From positions 51,259,200 through 51,323,199 of the forward strand of contig CM050648.1 in assembly GCA_027574665.1 (NCBI GenBank): a stretch of DNA of 64,000 nt, read 5' to 3'. Under the pieces are notes generated by a model. It saw only the letters and a list, made by a program, of their open reading frames with translations, was not told the DNA's origin and ran no database searches. A program made the translations under genes and the position numbers. Origin of the DNA: Rhynochetos jubatus (taxonomy: Eukaryota > Chordata > Aves > Eurypygiformes > Rhynochetidae). Positions within the stretch are counted from its first letter, which is position 1. Every line of letters starts with the position of its first letter. This document shows, in pieces, positions 1-12,494 of this stretch.

Positions 1-2210
1 TCTAATTTCCCACTAGGAAATCACAGCTGGAGCTATCTTGTCGTTTTCTCCCTCAAGACATCATTTTCAAAGTGTAAATCAGGCTCATATCTTGGATGCA
101 GCTGGTAGAGTTAGAGCACGGCCGGTTTAAATCAGCTCAGAAAGTGAAAACCAAGTAACAAATGAGCACAGAAAATTATCTTGGCAAAACTCCACCATGA
201 TGATTTGTTTTCCAAAGCGCAGCTGATTTACAGATCTGAGGCCTCCATTGCTGCTCTCTGGGTTTAAAGCAAGATATTTCAACAAAAATTATAGCTGAAG
301 AGCAGTTCTGCTGATCCAGGAAGTGTTCTGAGGGTGACAGTAAACGCTCAAGGTATGTGCGAGAGGGGTATATCCCAGTCGGTGCTGTTACATCTCTCCA
401 CAAAACAGCCAAGAAAGTGGAGTTTCTGAATTTATTGGCTTTCCAGATCCCCACACTGTCCACAGGCTCACAGCCTCCCCACTGCCCCAAAGGGCCAGGA
501 GCGGCTTTAGCCAGGTTCCTGCAGATTCCCACCAAAAAAGCACCCTCCGACTGGAATGGACATATGGGTAGCAGCTCCCAGCTACCCACCGTCGAAACCA
601 TCCTTTCGCCATGGGGAGAAGGAGCTGCCTTCTCGTCTGATGGCGTGGCTTGTAGTGTCTGATTTTGAAAAGCGGCCTTTTTCACCCAGCGTTTTTTCTT
701 GTCGTCATTATTGGTATCGGTGGGACGGCTGCAGCGACCCAGGGCACCGGCTGCGCATGGCGCAGCCCCTGCCGCAGGTCCCACACCTCACGCCGTGGAG
801 GGCAGAGGAAAGACTTCAAGAGCCAAACCATGCATAACAACCCTTGGAGGAAAAAAACGCTAAACAAGCTGCTTCCTTGGGCCTGCTGCAGTTTTTCTTA
901 TGCTAATAATAAAGGGAGAACAAGATCTCCATGTGCTCGCTCCTATCTGCTTTCCACCCCAAACGTTTAATGTCCATTAAATTCTTGAGCGAGGAACCAG
1001 CAGTTCTCGGAGAGATCGACCTACGTGCTTCGTCAGTCGCAATGGAAGGTTTATCTCTTAATAAACTGCAAAGGGACTCTTGTTTTGGTGACAGAGGCAC
1101 CGGTAGCTGCACATCAAGTGGAATACCTGGCTGCACATCTGTCAGCTGTGGGAAGGTGCCCACGGGAATTTAGGAGATCTCCAGGACGGAGCAGTTTTTT
1201 GAACTGCAGCACACAGACAACAAAAACATAAACAATCTTAAGACACCACAAAATGCCTATCGGAGGTTGTGTAAGCAGGACAACCCTATCAATTTCAGTG
1301 TCCTGAGCATAAGGACTTATACCCACTGTGTCACTTTAAAAAATCAAACCCAAAACACAGCACAAACTCAAGAGGGTAAATTGTGCCCTCACTTCAACAC
1401 CTTAATTAAGTCATCTGGTTTATGGATATGGTTAAGGGGGATGATCTGTCTTTTAGGCGATGTGACATTACTAACAGCTTCCTCACAAATTCTTGTATAA
1501 ATAAAAATTCAGGGAAAAGGGTTCATTAAACTCTTAAGATTTTAAATTTAAGAAGACAGATGCAAACCATTACTCCAGGTATCATGTGAAGAACGAAAAG
1601 AGAGAGCTCATTGCACTGTGGGGGGGAAGACGGCTTTGTTTCTAGCGTGCCTGAACTCTAGAAGTGATGAAGCAATGCAATAGCAGATGATATTTCAAAC
1701 TAAGCATTTACCTGGGTCTACAGAAAGAGAAGGTAAAAACTTCTGCCGCAATATTCTCAAGATCAGAAATATTGACCATTATCAAACTATTGTCAGGAAG
1801 GCGAGAAAGGCTTTGAGAAGAGCATTGACAGAAATTGGAAGGACACACACTCAAATTACCCACAACCGACTTGGCTGCAAGAGGGGCTAATCAGAGGTGT
1901 AAATTCAGAGTTAAAGGGGTTATATTTTCACAGTGACACCTTGATGTGTTGGGCAACACTGCCTGGACCTCCCTGGCATGATGATGTTAGTGGTGTAAAG
2001 CCAGCAGTGTGGGGGGTGTCCTCTCCAACAAAGCGATACAGGGAGGTGGGTGTTGCAGAAAGCCTCTCTCTGATACCAGGATGTCCCCTTGGAATTGACA
2101 GGGGATGGTAATGCTTGCGGGCAGCCGGGAAACATGGTCTACGCCGGTCCAGCTGGGCAAACAGGGCTGGACTCACACCCTTCCCACCACCCCGCACCTG
2201 CCCAGAGAGG

Positions 2211-2245
2211 CACCGGGGGAGTGGGGGTGGGGGGGGGGGGGAGGT
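2211..2245 (+). repeat. G-run and potential G-quadruplex
   Basis: Positions 2,229-2,241 are 13 consecutive G, preceded by GGGGGAGTGGGGGT. Together they meet the usual four-G-run pattern for a quadruplex on the plus strand. Confidence 0.85.
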
Positions 2246-2781
2246 TAGGAGCATTTTTTCAGCTTTTTCTTGGGGGTTTTGTTTCACGTTTTCAGTTTTA
2301 ACTTTCCTTGCTTCACTTTCTAGCCCTGACCATTTCATGCTACAAATTCTCCCTTTTTATGCCATCTCCATGACTTTGTTTTTCTCACAAACAGAACTGG
2401 AGAAAATGAAAGGGGTCAGGGAAATGTCATAAACCAAAAGGGCAAAAAAACCCAGCAACCTCCCTCTATTTTTCAATGTCGGATTTTATTAACACAGAAA
2501 AATGTTGAGGCAATAATGGAAATTTCTCTGAGAAACTTTTTATTTTAAGGAGAAATTTTAAAATTTCTTCTTCCCTTTATTTTAATTTACAAATTCTCAA
2601 CACAGTTATTTCCTGTATCCTTAAAATAGCCTTGGAAGGACTTAATGGTTCCTAACGGCACGTGAAACAAAACTCACCGTCCTAAGACTTCAAATCCTCA
2701 GGACAGCACTCAGCAATGAAAAGCATGAAACTATTATTTCTTATATTTGCTCATCATCATTGTCTAATTCAAACTGTATCT

Positions 2782-2800
2782 GAGAGAGAGAGAGAGAGGG
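2782..2800 (+). repeat. (GA)n microsatellite
   Basis: About eight GA units ending in GGG. Confidence 0.9.
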
Positions 2801-3394
2801 AAAAACTGCAGAGCTGACTTAATGTGGCTACCTGAGAAAATTTGTAATTGCCTTTATGTCCATGATATTATATTTCATCAATGCTTCCAGGATACAGGAA
2901 GGGGACAGCTCAGCACTGTAAGTGCCATTCACACAGAGTGGTGTGTTGGTGGCACGAGCAGAAGTTTGGGTGGATTTTTTTTTTCTGGCAAGTGCTTCAC
3001 TTTTTTTTTTCCAATAGACGTGGGCAAAGTTTTGTGTAATTTTCCAGTGACCTTGATTATGCAATTCTGTGTGACTGCTGCCCTAGACGACATCAGAGAT
3101 GCCACTCTTGTTATCAGGGGTGGGCAGCCCCAGCCAGGCGAGGGACACCCCGAGGGCACCTGGCAGTGCCAGGGGCAGATGACCCTCCAGCCTGCCTTGA
3201 TTAATGAGCTTCTCCTGGGGAAACTCTTATTGCTCCCGCTCCACTGTTTTTGAAGGTGGGGAGGTTACAGAGCTGGCAGTCATAAAACACACCGAGGCAT
3301 CTTCAGGTAGATGACGATATACCCCAAAGAAACTGAATATATTTACTTCCCCTCCCACAGAGGGGACAGTCCCAACCCAGCAACAGCACGTGCT

Positions 3395-3470
3395 TAACTC
3401 CAACTAGGAGTTCGAATCCCACTGAAGTCATAGGGTTAAATTCGGCCCCCTTTGAAGTCTGCAAAGGCAA
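3395..3470. repeat. Possible old amniote dispersed repeat
   Basis: CCACTGAAGTCATAGGGTTA, TTCGGCCCCCTTTGAAGTCT and nearby sequence carry the 'ttgaagtcaatggg' phrase repeated in both orientations in old reptile and bird repeats. Only the phrase supports it. Confidence 0.3.
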
Positions 3471-4276
3471 ACCTTCATCTCTACAGGGTTGCCAGTTCCT
3501 CCTCCCAGCATTAAGTGCTCTGATGAATCAGCAGTGTAACACCCAAAAGAGGATCCCTCCCTGACAAGGGCACAGCCCTTTCAGTGAGGCTGGAGCTTCC
3601 ACCCTTTCTCCTAAGGACCACCAGGAATATCAGTGGGAAACATGTCCGCATTAAGTCCTCATTCCCTTCTGCAGCCTGGGCATGGGTAGTGAAGGGCAAT
3701 GAGCCTGCAGAGGCAATGGGGAGAAGGACGCAGAAACAGTGTTCTCCGAACCCCTCTTTGCTATGGGAGTCCTTGATCTTGCTTGATAAACCTCCTCACC
3801 ACCTCATCGGTACAGAGGAAACCAACCACAGGCCCAAACTACAAATACATGGCTAATATTACCTAAACCCCTCCCACCACAGCCAGATTTTCTTTCAATG
3901 TCACCATAATTTAACCCTCTCCCAAAAAAACAGATGAAAGCCACCTACACCCCGTGTTTCAGGTGGTTGGATGGTTGGTGGTTGGTTATGTTTGTGGTAG
4001 GACCTGGAAAACTAACCTATGAGAGGTTTCTACCTGCTCCTCTTTGAAAACTCCTCTCTTTTTGGTCCCTTTTCCACAATTTCTTTTCCCTACCAGCCTG
4101 GGAGGAAGGTTTTAGCAACCAGATGATCTGCCTCACAAGTGCTCTTGACACAGTAAAGCAAAGAGGAACAAAAATTGCCCATTAATCCCTGGGTTTCAAA
4201 ATTGTTTTGCATTGTTTCCTGCTGTACCGGGTAAGCATTTTCTGATCAAAGCCAGTCCTTTCCAAAGCATCTTTTT

Positions 4277-4352
4277 AAAAAAAAAAAAAAAAAAAAGAAA
4301 AAAGGAAAAGCAGAAAATTGAGTGAAAAATAAGAAGGAAGAAAAAGAAAAGA
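4277..4352 (+). repeat. Poly(A) and purine-rich tract
   Basis: Twenty A (4,277-4,296) are followed by about 56 mostly purine bases. No retroposon body is recognisable on its 5' side, so it is treated as simple sequence and not as the tail of an insertion. Confidence 0.8.
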
Positions 4353-5208
4353 TAAGCTCTGGTCAATCAAGTCCCAGGTCTCTTGTCTCCAGTTTGTGAT
4401 ATGTTTTATGATCTCAGACACAACAGATTGTGAGCCTGCAATGTTTGGAAATAGTAGATGATTAAACCTTCTGCCCAGGTGTAAATGCAACCTTTGTCTT
4501 CTGATGACTGTGTGAGAATTACCTTCCTTCTCAAAGTTCCCGGCTGGCCCCGCTCTCTTCACTCTTACAAACGTCCCCTGCTTGGAGCTGCGACCACAAT
4601 GTGCTTCCACTTCATTTCTCATCTATCCAGGCACCAACGCAATCCATATCACTCCAATTGTCCTGAGATACAGCAAAAAGAAAAAAAAATAATTGCTGAG
4701 CAAGCTACTAAAAATTTGAAAGAATGTGGCCTGTGAGTTTTTCTACTTCTACTCCCGGGGAGATTTTGTACCAGGTAAATAATAAAAAATGTGTAATGAT
4801 TGACTAGGCTTTTAAACCTGAGCTGAAGGTAAGTTTGCCTTGCTGTTCCAGTTAAATATTCTCACTAGCCCCCTTCTCTTTCTCCAGTTTATCATGCCAC
4901 AAAGTCCCCTTCAGCCCGATTCATGCTTTATTCTTTAGAAATTTGGGCAACAGTCAAATCTGACCTTTAGAGCCATAAACAAATTAAATTGTTTCACAAC
5001 CAAATAATACGAAACAATATTGAATAGCTAGGCTTCCGCCGAGTTTCCTCTTAAAGAGAAAGAAGCCCTGAAACAGCACAGACATGGGAGATAGAGGGAG
5101 AGAGATGGGAGACAAGGCGTGCTGATACGCTGCGCAGCAACGAGATGGCGAAGCACCGTGGTCTGACTGCGGTCTGACAGCTTTCAGCACTCTGGTAGAC
5201 GCCGTGAG

Positions 5209-5232
5209 AGGGGTTTATTAAGGGGTTTATTA
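5209..5232 (+). repeat. Exact 12-bp tandem duplication
   Basis: AGGGGTTTATTA occurs at 5,209-5,220 and again at 5,221-5,232 with no difference, so it is probably recent. Confidence 0.9.
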
Positions 5233-5919
5233 ATTATTGACTCTTCTGGGAGCAGAGTGCTCCCCAAGCGTCCTGCCCTGCTGGCAGCACCCTGCACTCT
5301 GGCCATGGTTCAAGGCAAAACCTAAAGGTGACCAAAGCGGCCTTGGTGCCACCAGGTCAGAAACCATTTCTCCTCTCCCCTCTGTTTGCCTGAACTTTGG
5401 CTGTGCGTGGTCCAGCATCCTGGCACACGCCGCCACATGCGGTCCCGCTGACATGGGAGAAGGGCAGGGCTGTGTCACCCACTCTGCGGGGACATCCTTG
5501 GGAGGGGGGCCATTCCCTTCCCCTTGGCTTGGGTGCATGCCCGGAGGCTGCCAGCCCCAGGGTGACAAGCATCGAGGAGGTGCTGGAGGGTTCAGCACAT
5601 TTGTGGAGCATCGCTGGAATGTGAAGCATCTGGGGCAGATGCTGAGATGCGATTAGGCTCCTTGCTGTCCTTAGAAACACTGTGAAGTGGCCAGGTAGGG
5701 ATTCCCCTGGCAAAGGGGGATTCCCTGCCTGGCACAGAGCTGATCCCTGTTGCCAGCAAGGCTCTGGGACCATTACAAACAGCCCAGCCTCAGGCCCCTG
5801 GAGAGATCCCCTGTAGCCCCCCACGGCTGGGGTTGGCAGGGTGGCATCTGGACCATCCCCCTTGCAAGGGAACACCCCACCCAGGCACAGGCCACCCCTC
5901 CTCCTCCCTGGCTTGCACA

Positions 5920-5940
5920 TTTATGCAGTTTTTGCATAAA
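5920..5940. repeat. Inverted repeat of octamer-like words
   Basis: TTTATGCA (5,920-5,927) and TGCATAAA (5,933-5,940) flank GTTTT. This is an A/T-rich pair of POU/octamer-like sites set inside an otherwise GC-rich kilobase. Confidence 0.8.
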
Positions 5941-6119
5941 AGCACCAGACGGAAAAAGAAACAGAACAATGAACGGTGCCCTGGGCCGATGCCAGCCGTA
6001 TGGCACACACAGCAGCTGTATTGGGAAGGTGGGGCCCACCGGCCCTTTGCTCCTACGCCATGGTCGGCGCAGGTCTCCCCACACCCCTGGCTGCCCACTG
6101 GCACAAGGCCGGCTCAGGA

Positions 6120-6147
6120 ACTGGCACCAGGACACTGGCACCAGGAA
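6120..6147 (+). repeat. 14-bp tandem duplication
   Basis: ACTGGCACCAGGA is repeated at 6,120-6,132 and 6,134-6,146, inside the GC-rich block. Confidence 0.9.
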
Positions 6148-6340
6148 CCGTCCGGGGATGGCACATTTCTGTGCTGTGCCAGCGCTGAGCCCGGGGAAGC
6201 TCACTGTCCTCATTCCAGATGCACAGGGCAGCTCCAGACTGGAGAAGCGGCCACGGGCTGGGCGTCAGGGATACACACGACGACAGCGCAACCCGCGCTG
6301 AAACAGCAACACCCTGAGAGTGCTGTGCTCGCCTGCTCTT

Positions 6341-7790
6341 AACAACATGCCACAATCAGTTCTTCCCATACATGATGTCTGCACGCACCACACAAGCAAC
6401 GACCTATTTCCAGGAGACGTACGGACACCACGCGTAGCTGCCCCTTTTGTCCTAGGCTGGACACTCAGCTACAGACGTGTGGTGGACAACCATCCGCGGC
6501 CTATCCTGCCATTACTGTCCCTGATACGAAAGGCCTTTCATTAGCTACAGGTTTGTACCATTTACAAAGTGGAGGCAGACAGACATGAAGCACATTTGGA
6601 TGCCTTAATTAACCTCAAGAATTATGAAGCCATGCCTGTAACTGAAATATAGTTTTGCCTTTTGTAAACCATTTGACAGAAGAATGATGAGGCTAAGAAT
6701 TAGAGGTAAGAATACATCTAAATATTTATACTACGCTCACTACACCAGCATCTGAGCGCATGTTTATGTTGGAACCTCCACTTCGACACCCATTAATTTT
6801 ACTTTGCTCTATTACCCCATCTTACCTATCACACGGTGCCCGCCCGCAGGGACTGCCTGAGTCCGGGACGACTCAGGTAAAAGCCCTTTGTCTAGGTAAT
6901 ATATTTCCCATGCTCTCAGTGCAAGACGTGATGACGCTTTGAGACTGGGACACTGGATTGAACAGACTGACCTAAACCAGGCTGGCAACCCCTACCTTGT
7001 GTAGCCCCAATGAACTAAACTCCCTCACGTCGTATTTCAAAGTCCTTTGACACTGAGCTCCAGCTACCGCATTGCATTACGGCAAGGAAATGCTGCGGCA
7101 GGGGTCCAGTAGCTGCTGTCATGAAAATGCTAACAGAAATGAAATGTTTCGCTGTTAACAAAGCCAATGTAATGTGGTTTTTTAAAGATTGGGGAAAGGT
7201 GGACGCTGCCAGCAATGATCCTGAGATACACGCAAAGCTGTGAAAATAACTTTGTATAACATTTGAAAAGTTTTCTAACTAAATAGAATATACATACATT
7301 TCAATCAAATGTTTTGCTCTGTGTTTAATTTTTTTTTTCATTTAAAATACGTTAACTAACTAACTGGGGAGCCCAGCATGGGAAGCCCAGGCTCCTCACT
7401 CAGGCAGTCTTGTGTTTGCGCTGCAGGGACATATCTCACCTCCATCCCCATATCTGACAGTAGTTCTGGTTACTGGGGCTCAGCCTCAGACTGTTTCATG
7501 CTGTGCCTGTTTCATCCACCTGCTATTATCTTCCGCTGTTCAGAAATTACTGCCAAATTATGCTGCTCTTTTCTTTTTTTTTTTTTCCTCTCCATCATTA
7601 ATTTCTTTTCTAGGGTGGAGAGCTTCCCAGATCACCCTCCACCCACTCACACACATGCGTGCACACACACTTTATAGAAAGTGTTTACTTATGCGGGGGC
7701 AATAGTTTAAAAGGTAAATGAAATAGAGGACGCAGCCTGGATTGGCTTAGCAACACAAACAGTGCCAGCAGGTAAAGGGCCCAGGCCTGT
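6341..7790. other. Intergenic, nothing recognised
   Basis: Unique sequence of ordinary composition. It has a short CA-rich run near 7,650-7,670 and a T-rich run near 7,567-7,590. No gene, RNA or mobile element can be supported. Confidence 0.5.
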
Positions 7791-8180
7791 TCTTTCCCAC
7801 CTCAGAATTGTTTTAAAATGACACCCCTTCATAATTAATTGTACAGCACCTGATTAGTCACTATTGACAGACCTAGAGCCAATTGACTCCTTTCTTCTTT
7901 TTTTTTTCTTTTTTCCCCTTCTTTTATTTTTTTTCCCCCTTCCTGCTTCTATTTTTTAACTCTGGCTGGGGAGAAAATATGAAGTCCCCATAGCGCCCCA
8001 CATACAATATACCTGCTGGTGATTACATCAGGCAGCTGAGCAATTAGAGCCAGTAGTATCAGCTCAGGAGCTGGAGGCTACAGTAGCAGGATCACAGCCC
8101 AACCTAAGCCTTTAATATGAAAATGAAGAAGGGAAGCAACAAATCCAATAAACCCTACAAGTCAAACAAAGCCGAGTTCG
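7791..8180. promoter_or_regulatory. Candidate conserved non-coding element (enhancer-like)
   Basis: An AT-rich, motif-dense block with no repeat signature. It contains TAATTAATTG and CTGATTAGTCACTATTGACA (homeodomain, TALE and SOX-like sites). After a 57-base near-pure pyrimidine tract come GTGATTACATCAGGCAGC and GAGCAATTAGAGCC. Such clustering is typical of deeply conserved developmental enhancers, but conservation cannot be read from a single sequence. The position downstream of MIB1, on the side where GATA6 lies in other vertebrates, makes an enhancer role plausible. Confidence 0.35.
7887..7944 (+). repeat. Polypyrimidine tract (57 of 58 bases)
   Basis: Positions 7,887-7,925 and 7,927-7,944 are all C or T, broken only by A at 7,926. 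The tract lies in the middle of a candidate conserved element (7,791-8,180). Mirror-like C/T arrangement could allow triplex (H-DNA) structure. Confidence 0.85.
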
Positions 8181-8592
8181 TTTGTTGATAAGCCGAAGGA
8201 AGATAAAGCCGGGCGCTTCTTCTGCTGTTCCTGTCTCTCTCGTGGGTGAGGAGGATTAAGCTACTCAGGAGGCATCCCGAATCCACCCAAGTGGGAGGGC
8301 AGAAAACGTGTGTGTGTGCTTCCTTAGCAATGGAGCTGGGTCAGAAGGGGTGCGTTTGCACCCCCTTCCACTTTCAGGCACCTGTGAGCGCTTTGCAAAG
8401 CAAATGAGTTTGTAGGGACAAGGCAATGACACATGACACCAGGGCAAGGGACCGGCAGCTTTTGCTCACCTTGATCTAAAATGGCATTATCTTGCTGGAA
8501 GCTTAGAAAGAACGAAGTCAGTCTCCATCGCCACGAAAGCAGCTGACGTCCTTCATCTCCAGACCTCCCGCCGCCCGCTTCTCCAGACACAC

Positions 8593-8606
8593 GGTTGTCG
8601 GTTGTC
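8593..8606 (+). repeat. 7-bp tandem duplication
   Basis: GGTTGTC occurs twice in a row, followed by GGG. Confidence 0.8.
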
Positions 8607-8917
8607 GGGCACCTCAGCGCTGTATCGGTTTAACTCAGCCATTGTACAGCCCAGTAAAGCTGAGTCCTGCCACTGTGCAAACACTTTACTCCCAAAGAAG
8701 AGGATCCGTACAAGACCTTAGCCAACTTCAGAGTACTTCTGAGGCAGGTATTAAGCCAATATCAGTGCCTGCATAGGCGCTTGCACCAGGGTGAGTTAAT
8801 CAGTTTAAACCCGTACCTTTAGATAAATACTTGTGTGCCGGCAGACAATGCCTTGGGATTTGACCAAAGCTCAGTGAATACAATGTGAATGAATGTGCGT
8901 GGATAAATAAATAATTA

Positions 8918-8941
8918 AAGAGCCACTTAATTAAGGCTCTT
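8918..8941. repeat. Short inverted repeat around TTAATTAA
   Basis: AAGAGCC (8,918-8,924) and GGCTCTT (8,935-8,941) are exact reverse complements. The loop between them contains the homeodomain-type word TTAATTAA. Confidence 0.75.
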
Positions 8942-11900
8942 CTGTGGCCATTCTTCTTGCAAAAGAGGCATCGGCCGCAGAAAACCCCGACGTCAGCTCT
9001 AAACCAGATTACATGAATTTGGCAAAAGATCTGCTGTTCTGGAGGCTGAGGAGCCCATCAGGACTACGTTGCTGTGGATAAAACTCGCCTGTGTGGAAAG
9101 ACACCACCCCCCAGTCCACATTTAGACTTCTTTAATACCAGCGATTTTACATCCCAGATGTAGCGACCCCCAAGCTTAGGCCCAGCAGCACCGGGGACTG
9201 CAGAGCACAGATCCTGCAGCTGACTGACGTGAACCTTCTTTGCTCCAGGAGGAGCCCAAGCCACCTTGGGTCCCAGGTGACAACCCCTTCTAAGCATGCC
9301 TAGCCCAGGACTGGGTTGGTATGTATGGTACATACATGCCCTGAGTTACTTTCTCAATTTAAACCGGTATGAAATGCAGCATATGGTTAATAGGGATTGC
9401 ACCAGTTAAAAAGGAGCCCAATCACTAATCAAAAATCAAAGCTAATTATAGTTACACATTAGGGTTCAGTTCCCCTTGGAAGAACATAAATACTGCACCA
9501 GTCAGTGTCCACACAGCCCATGGATGAACCCTGGGATCAGAAGTATATATGTCCTTCTGCACTTGTTCACAGCTACTCCATACACCATCAGTATTTACGG
9601 CTCAGAAGAATGCTGCAAGGACGTTGGAAAAAAGAAACTGAGCTGTACCTTTGCTTTTAACTGGAATTAAATAGTTTTATTTCTGTAAAACCACTATTAG
9701 CCTCAACCATCATTTGTTTACGGGAACCATGACACAGGCTCTGCCTGAAAATGCAGTTTTCTGAATAAACACTCTGGAGATGTGATTGAACTCACACCCC
9801 TAAATATTTGCAGGACAAGGGCCTACGCAGAGGCAGGCAGCCACAAGAAGAAGGGTTAGAGAATAACAAGGCTACAGGGTGAAGCAGCATGTTGGGATCA
9901 CAGTGGCACAAGACAACAGAGCTTCAGAGAAGAGTGCACGGATCTCACTTTGGTTGTGAAGTTCTTCTTCTTGTTCATTCTTGGGCCATAAATCATCTTT
10001 CAGTCTTGCTTTACCTCTTATTTCTCAGGAAGGGATCCTACATCAGTTCTTCATTCCTGTTTTCTCATTCTCTCCCAGAGTTTCTGCAAGCTGCAGGTTT
10101 TCTCCATTTTCCACTCTGGATGTCTCTTACAGGATTTGGCCCTACAGCTGGTGTTGTAACCAGCAGTCACATCCCCTATTAATCCTATGCCTGCTGAAAC
10201 ATACCACGGAGCTCCTGCTCCAGTAAGAGGTACGTATACTTGGATGACAGCTCAAAAGATGGGCACCAGAAACTACGTATGGAAAGAATACCTGAACTGA
10301 TTTTCCATGGAGGAGAGGTACAGAATTCAAAATGCTATTTGGGTAACACCTACAGGTACTCACACTGAAATTCAGACCCTCAGAGTCAATTCGCAACCCA
10401 TTTAACGCAGCTCTATTTAAACGCTGAGTCAGAACTTTACAACCAGTTTCCTCTGACCCACCGCTGAGCTATGCAGCCAATGCCTAACTCACAGCCTATA
10501 CTTCCAGAAGGAACATTTATACTCTTTAGCCAAACCAAGTCTTGCTCTCCAGGTCCTTGATTAACTTCTGCAGATGACTCCCTTTGCTTTTCACCACTGT
10601 CCTCCTGAACCCAGTAGCTACCCAGATTGTTTGGCCTTGGCAACTGATGACTTTTCATCTCAAAACCAAGCCTGTTCCAGAGTAGGAAGAAGGGTAGGGT
10701 AGTCTTTGAGGGGTTTGAGTCTCCAGGCTTTGTTAAGAAAGCAATGCTCTTGCCTACACATCTCTATACATCACCTCAAGATCTCTCTCTTGCATGTCTT
10801 CAGAGATGTGTAACTTTACACACAGACTTGGTCCTCCTGGTTTGAAATCATTTCCCTGACCTGTTACTCAGCCAAAACCAATCCTTTCTCTCCTTGTCCA
10901 CAATGCAGAGACTTCCCTCTCCGACTCCCGCAGCTGCTTCTCTTTTGCAAGACCTGTCCCCACGCAACTGTGTTAACAGGTCTCTGCAGGAGAGACCTCT
11001 GCCCGGTCCCCAGGGTCCCTCGGTGGCTCTCTGGCTGCGTGGTGTCAGGAGGTTAATCCTAGTGCACGCAGGCAGCCAGGTCCCACACGGCCTGTTTGGG
11101 CACCCCTCCTCACCTCTCCCTCCATCCCACACCCTCTTGTTCTGCTCTGGTCTCACTCAGCGCTAAAGCCCCCCCAAGGGTGACTTGGCAGTGATTCGGT
11201 TTCCTGCCTCGTGTCCTCCCAACCTTCCTGCAGAAGTCACCCACTGCTGAGCCTGCTTTGCCAGGACTCCCGGTGTTCCCTGTTTCCAGTCAGGATGTCT
11301 CTCTTCTCACCTCTGCCATCTTCCCTGTGAAAATGAGAACCATACCGCGTAGCTGCAGTTCCAATCTCCAGCACTCTGGCTGCAGGGGTGGGCAATGTAA
11401 GCACAGAAAAGCCATGTTTCCACAGCCGGAGACACCAGCTCAGAGCTTGAGAGCCCGAGAGTCTGCTCTGCCTAGTTCTGCTCATTGCCTTAACCCTGAG
11501 TTCTCATTTCCCTACCCCTAAGTCAGGTTTTAGTCTAGAATTGTCTCTGGGACACTCAGTTCATCTGAAAAGTGCACCCTGCATTCATGGATTGGCCGTG
11601 CTCTGGGCTTCCCTATCTGAAAGGCGGGGAGGAAGGACAAGCAGAAGGAGCTATATGGGTGCTCTCAGATACAAACATAGGACGCAGGGTCAGCAGGCAA
11701 TGGAAGTCCTACTAACCACGATGGTGTCTCTGCCCTCAGTCATGCTTGAAGAAAATGAAGAAGTCATTAATTTCTAGAAGATACACTTGATCTTTTCTGC
11801 AGAGTTGGCAGTGAGCCCACCGACATCTCTTATAACCCATCAAAGCCATGCCACAACCCAGCCCTGAGCTCTCTTGGGATGAAACAACCCTTCTCCACAG

Positions 11901-12494
11901 TGCCCAGTTCAGGTATCAATGCCGTGCAGGGAAGCATTACAAACGGACCACTGCATGGGGTTAGTCCTGCTCAGGCTCAGGTTCCTGCAGACCTCCAGGT
12001 GACAGCCGGCCCCACATCACTACAGCTTCTGAACAAGGGGAAGAACCCCGCCCAGGAGCAAGCTACAGGCTGCAAATCCTTGTTAAGCATTCACAGGTGA
12101 GGTAGCCTGTAGTGGGTTATATCATGAACATTAGCAGGACAACCTTCCTTTGCTCACCTTTCCAAAGGTGCTTTGCTTTGCAGGAAGCACCTGGCGAAGG
12201 GCTGAAGTTGGATATGCACCCACTGTGGGGGAGAGGGGGGACACTGGGACAGAGGGTGAGCTTGAGATCTGCAGGCACAGTAGTGTTCGATGTTGCCTGA
12301 GAGGAGACTCCAGTTAGGAATGTCTCAGGTGATGCTAAGAGGTGAAGAGCCAAACACCATTGTCAGAGGAGAAATCAACCAAGAGACAAGGTCTTCCAGG
12401 AGTGGTGCTTGCTGCTCCAGACCACGGCAGTGCCGATTGAAGACAGGCATTGGGAAAGCACTAAGGATGGGAAAGCTGGGCCCAACAGCTCAGG

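Larger units (their letters stand above)
1..5200. other. Intergenic, no gene recognised
   Basis: Mixed-composition sequence with scattered short open frames on both strands, the longest being 202 codons at 176-784 on the minus strand. None has a recognisable motif, and they overlap each other in opposing frames, as expected by chance. It holds a G-run (2.23 kb), a GA repeat (2.78 kb), a possible old repeat (3.4 kb) and a poly(A)/purine tract (4.28 kb). Confidence 0.6.
5233..6340. other. GC-rich intergenic block
   Basis: About 1.1 kb of clearly GC-rich sequence. Five or more frames are open for 100-187 codons on both strands, including 5,357-5,920 on the minus strand. This follows from few A/T-rich stop codons. 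The conceptual proteins are Gly/Pro/Cys/Trp-rich, with no domain, and the frames contradict one another. There is no splice or start context. CpG content is moderate and weaker than at 26.7 or 41.9 kb. Confidence 0.5.
8181..12494. other. Intergenic, with possible inverted old-repeat arms
   Basis: No gene is recognised. TATCGGTTTAACTCAG (8,623-8,638) has partly complementary partners at 8,793-8,816 and 9,358-9,370, which may be the remains of an old transposon (see findings). From 9,560 to 12,494 I see only unique sequence. Confidence 0.45.

Noticed and set aside
176..784. 202-codon minus-strand frame near the left edge
   Set aside because: No recognisable motif, overlapped by plus-strand frames of similar quality. 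Composition and lack of exon boundaries fit chance.
3395..3430. tRNA B-box-like sequence AGTTCGAATCC
   Set aside because: The five bases on each side cannot form a T-stem, and no A box or acceptor stem lies at the right distance.
5357..5920. 187-codon open frame on the minus strand
   Set aside because: It lies in a GC-rich block where several frames on both strands are open at once. The conceptual protein has no domain, and there is no splice or promoter context.
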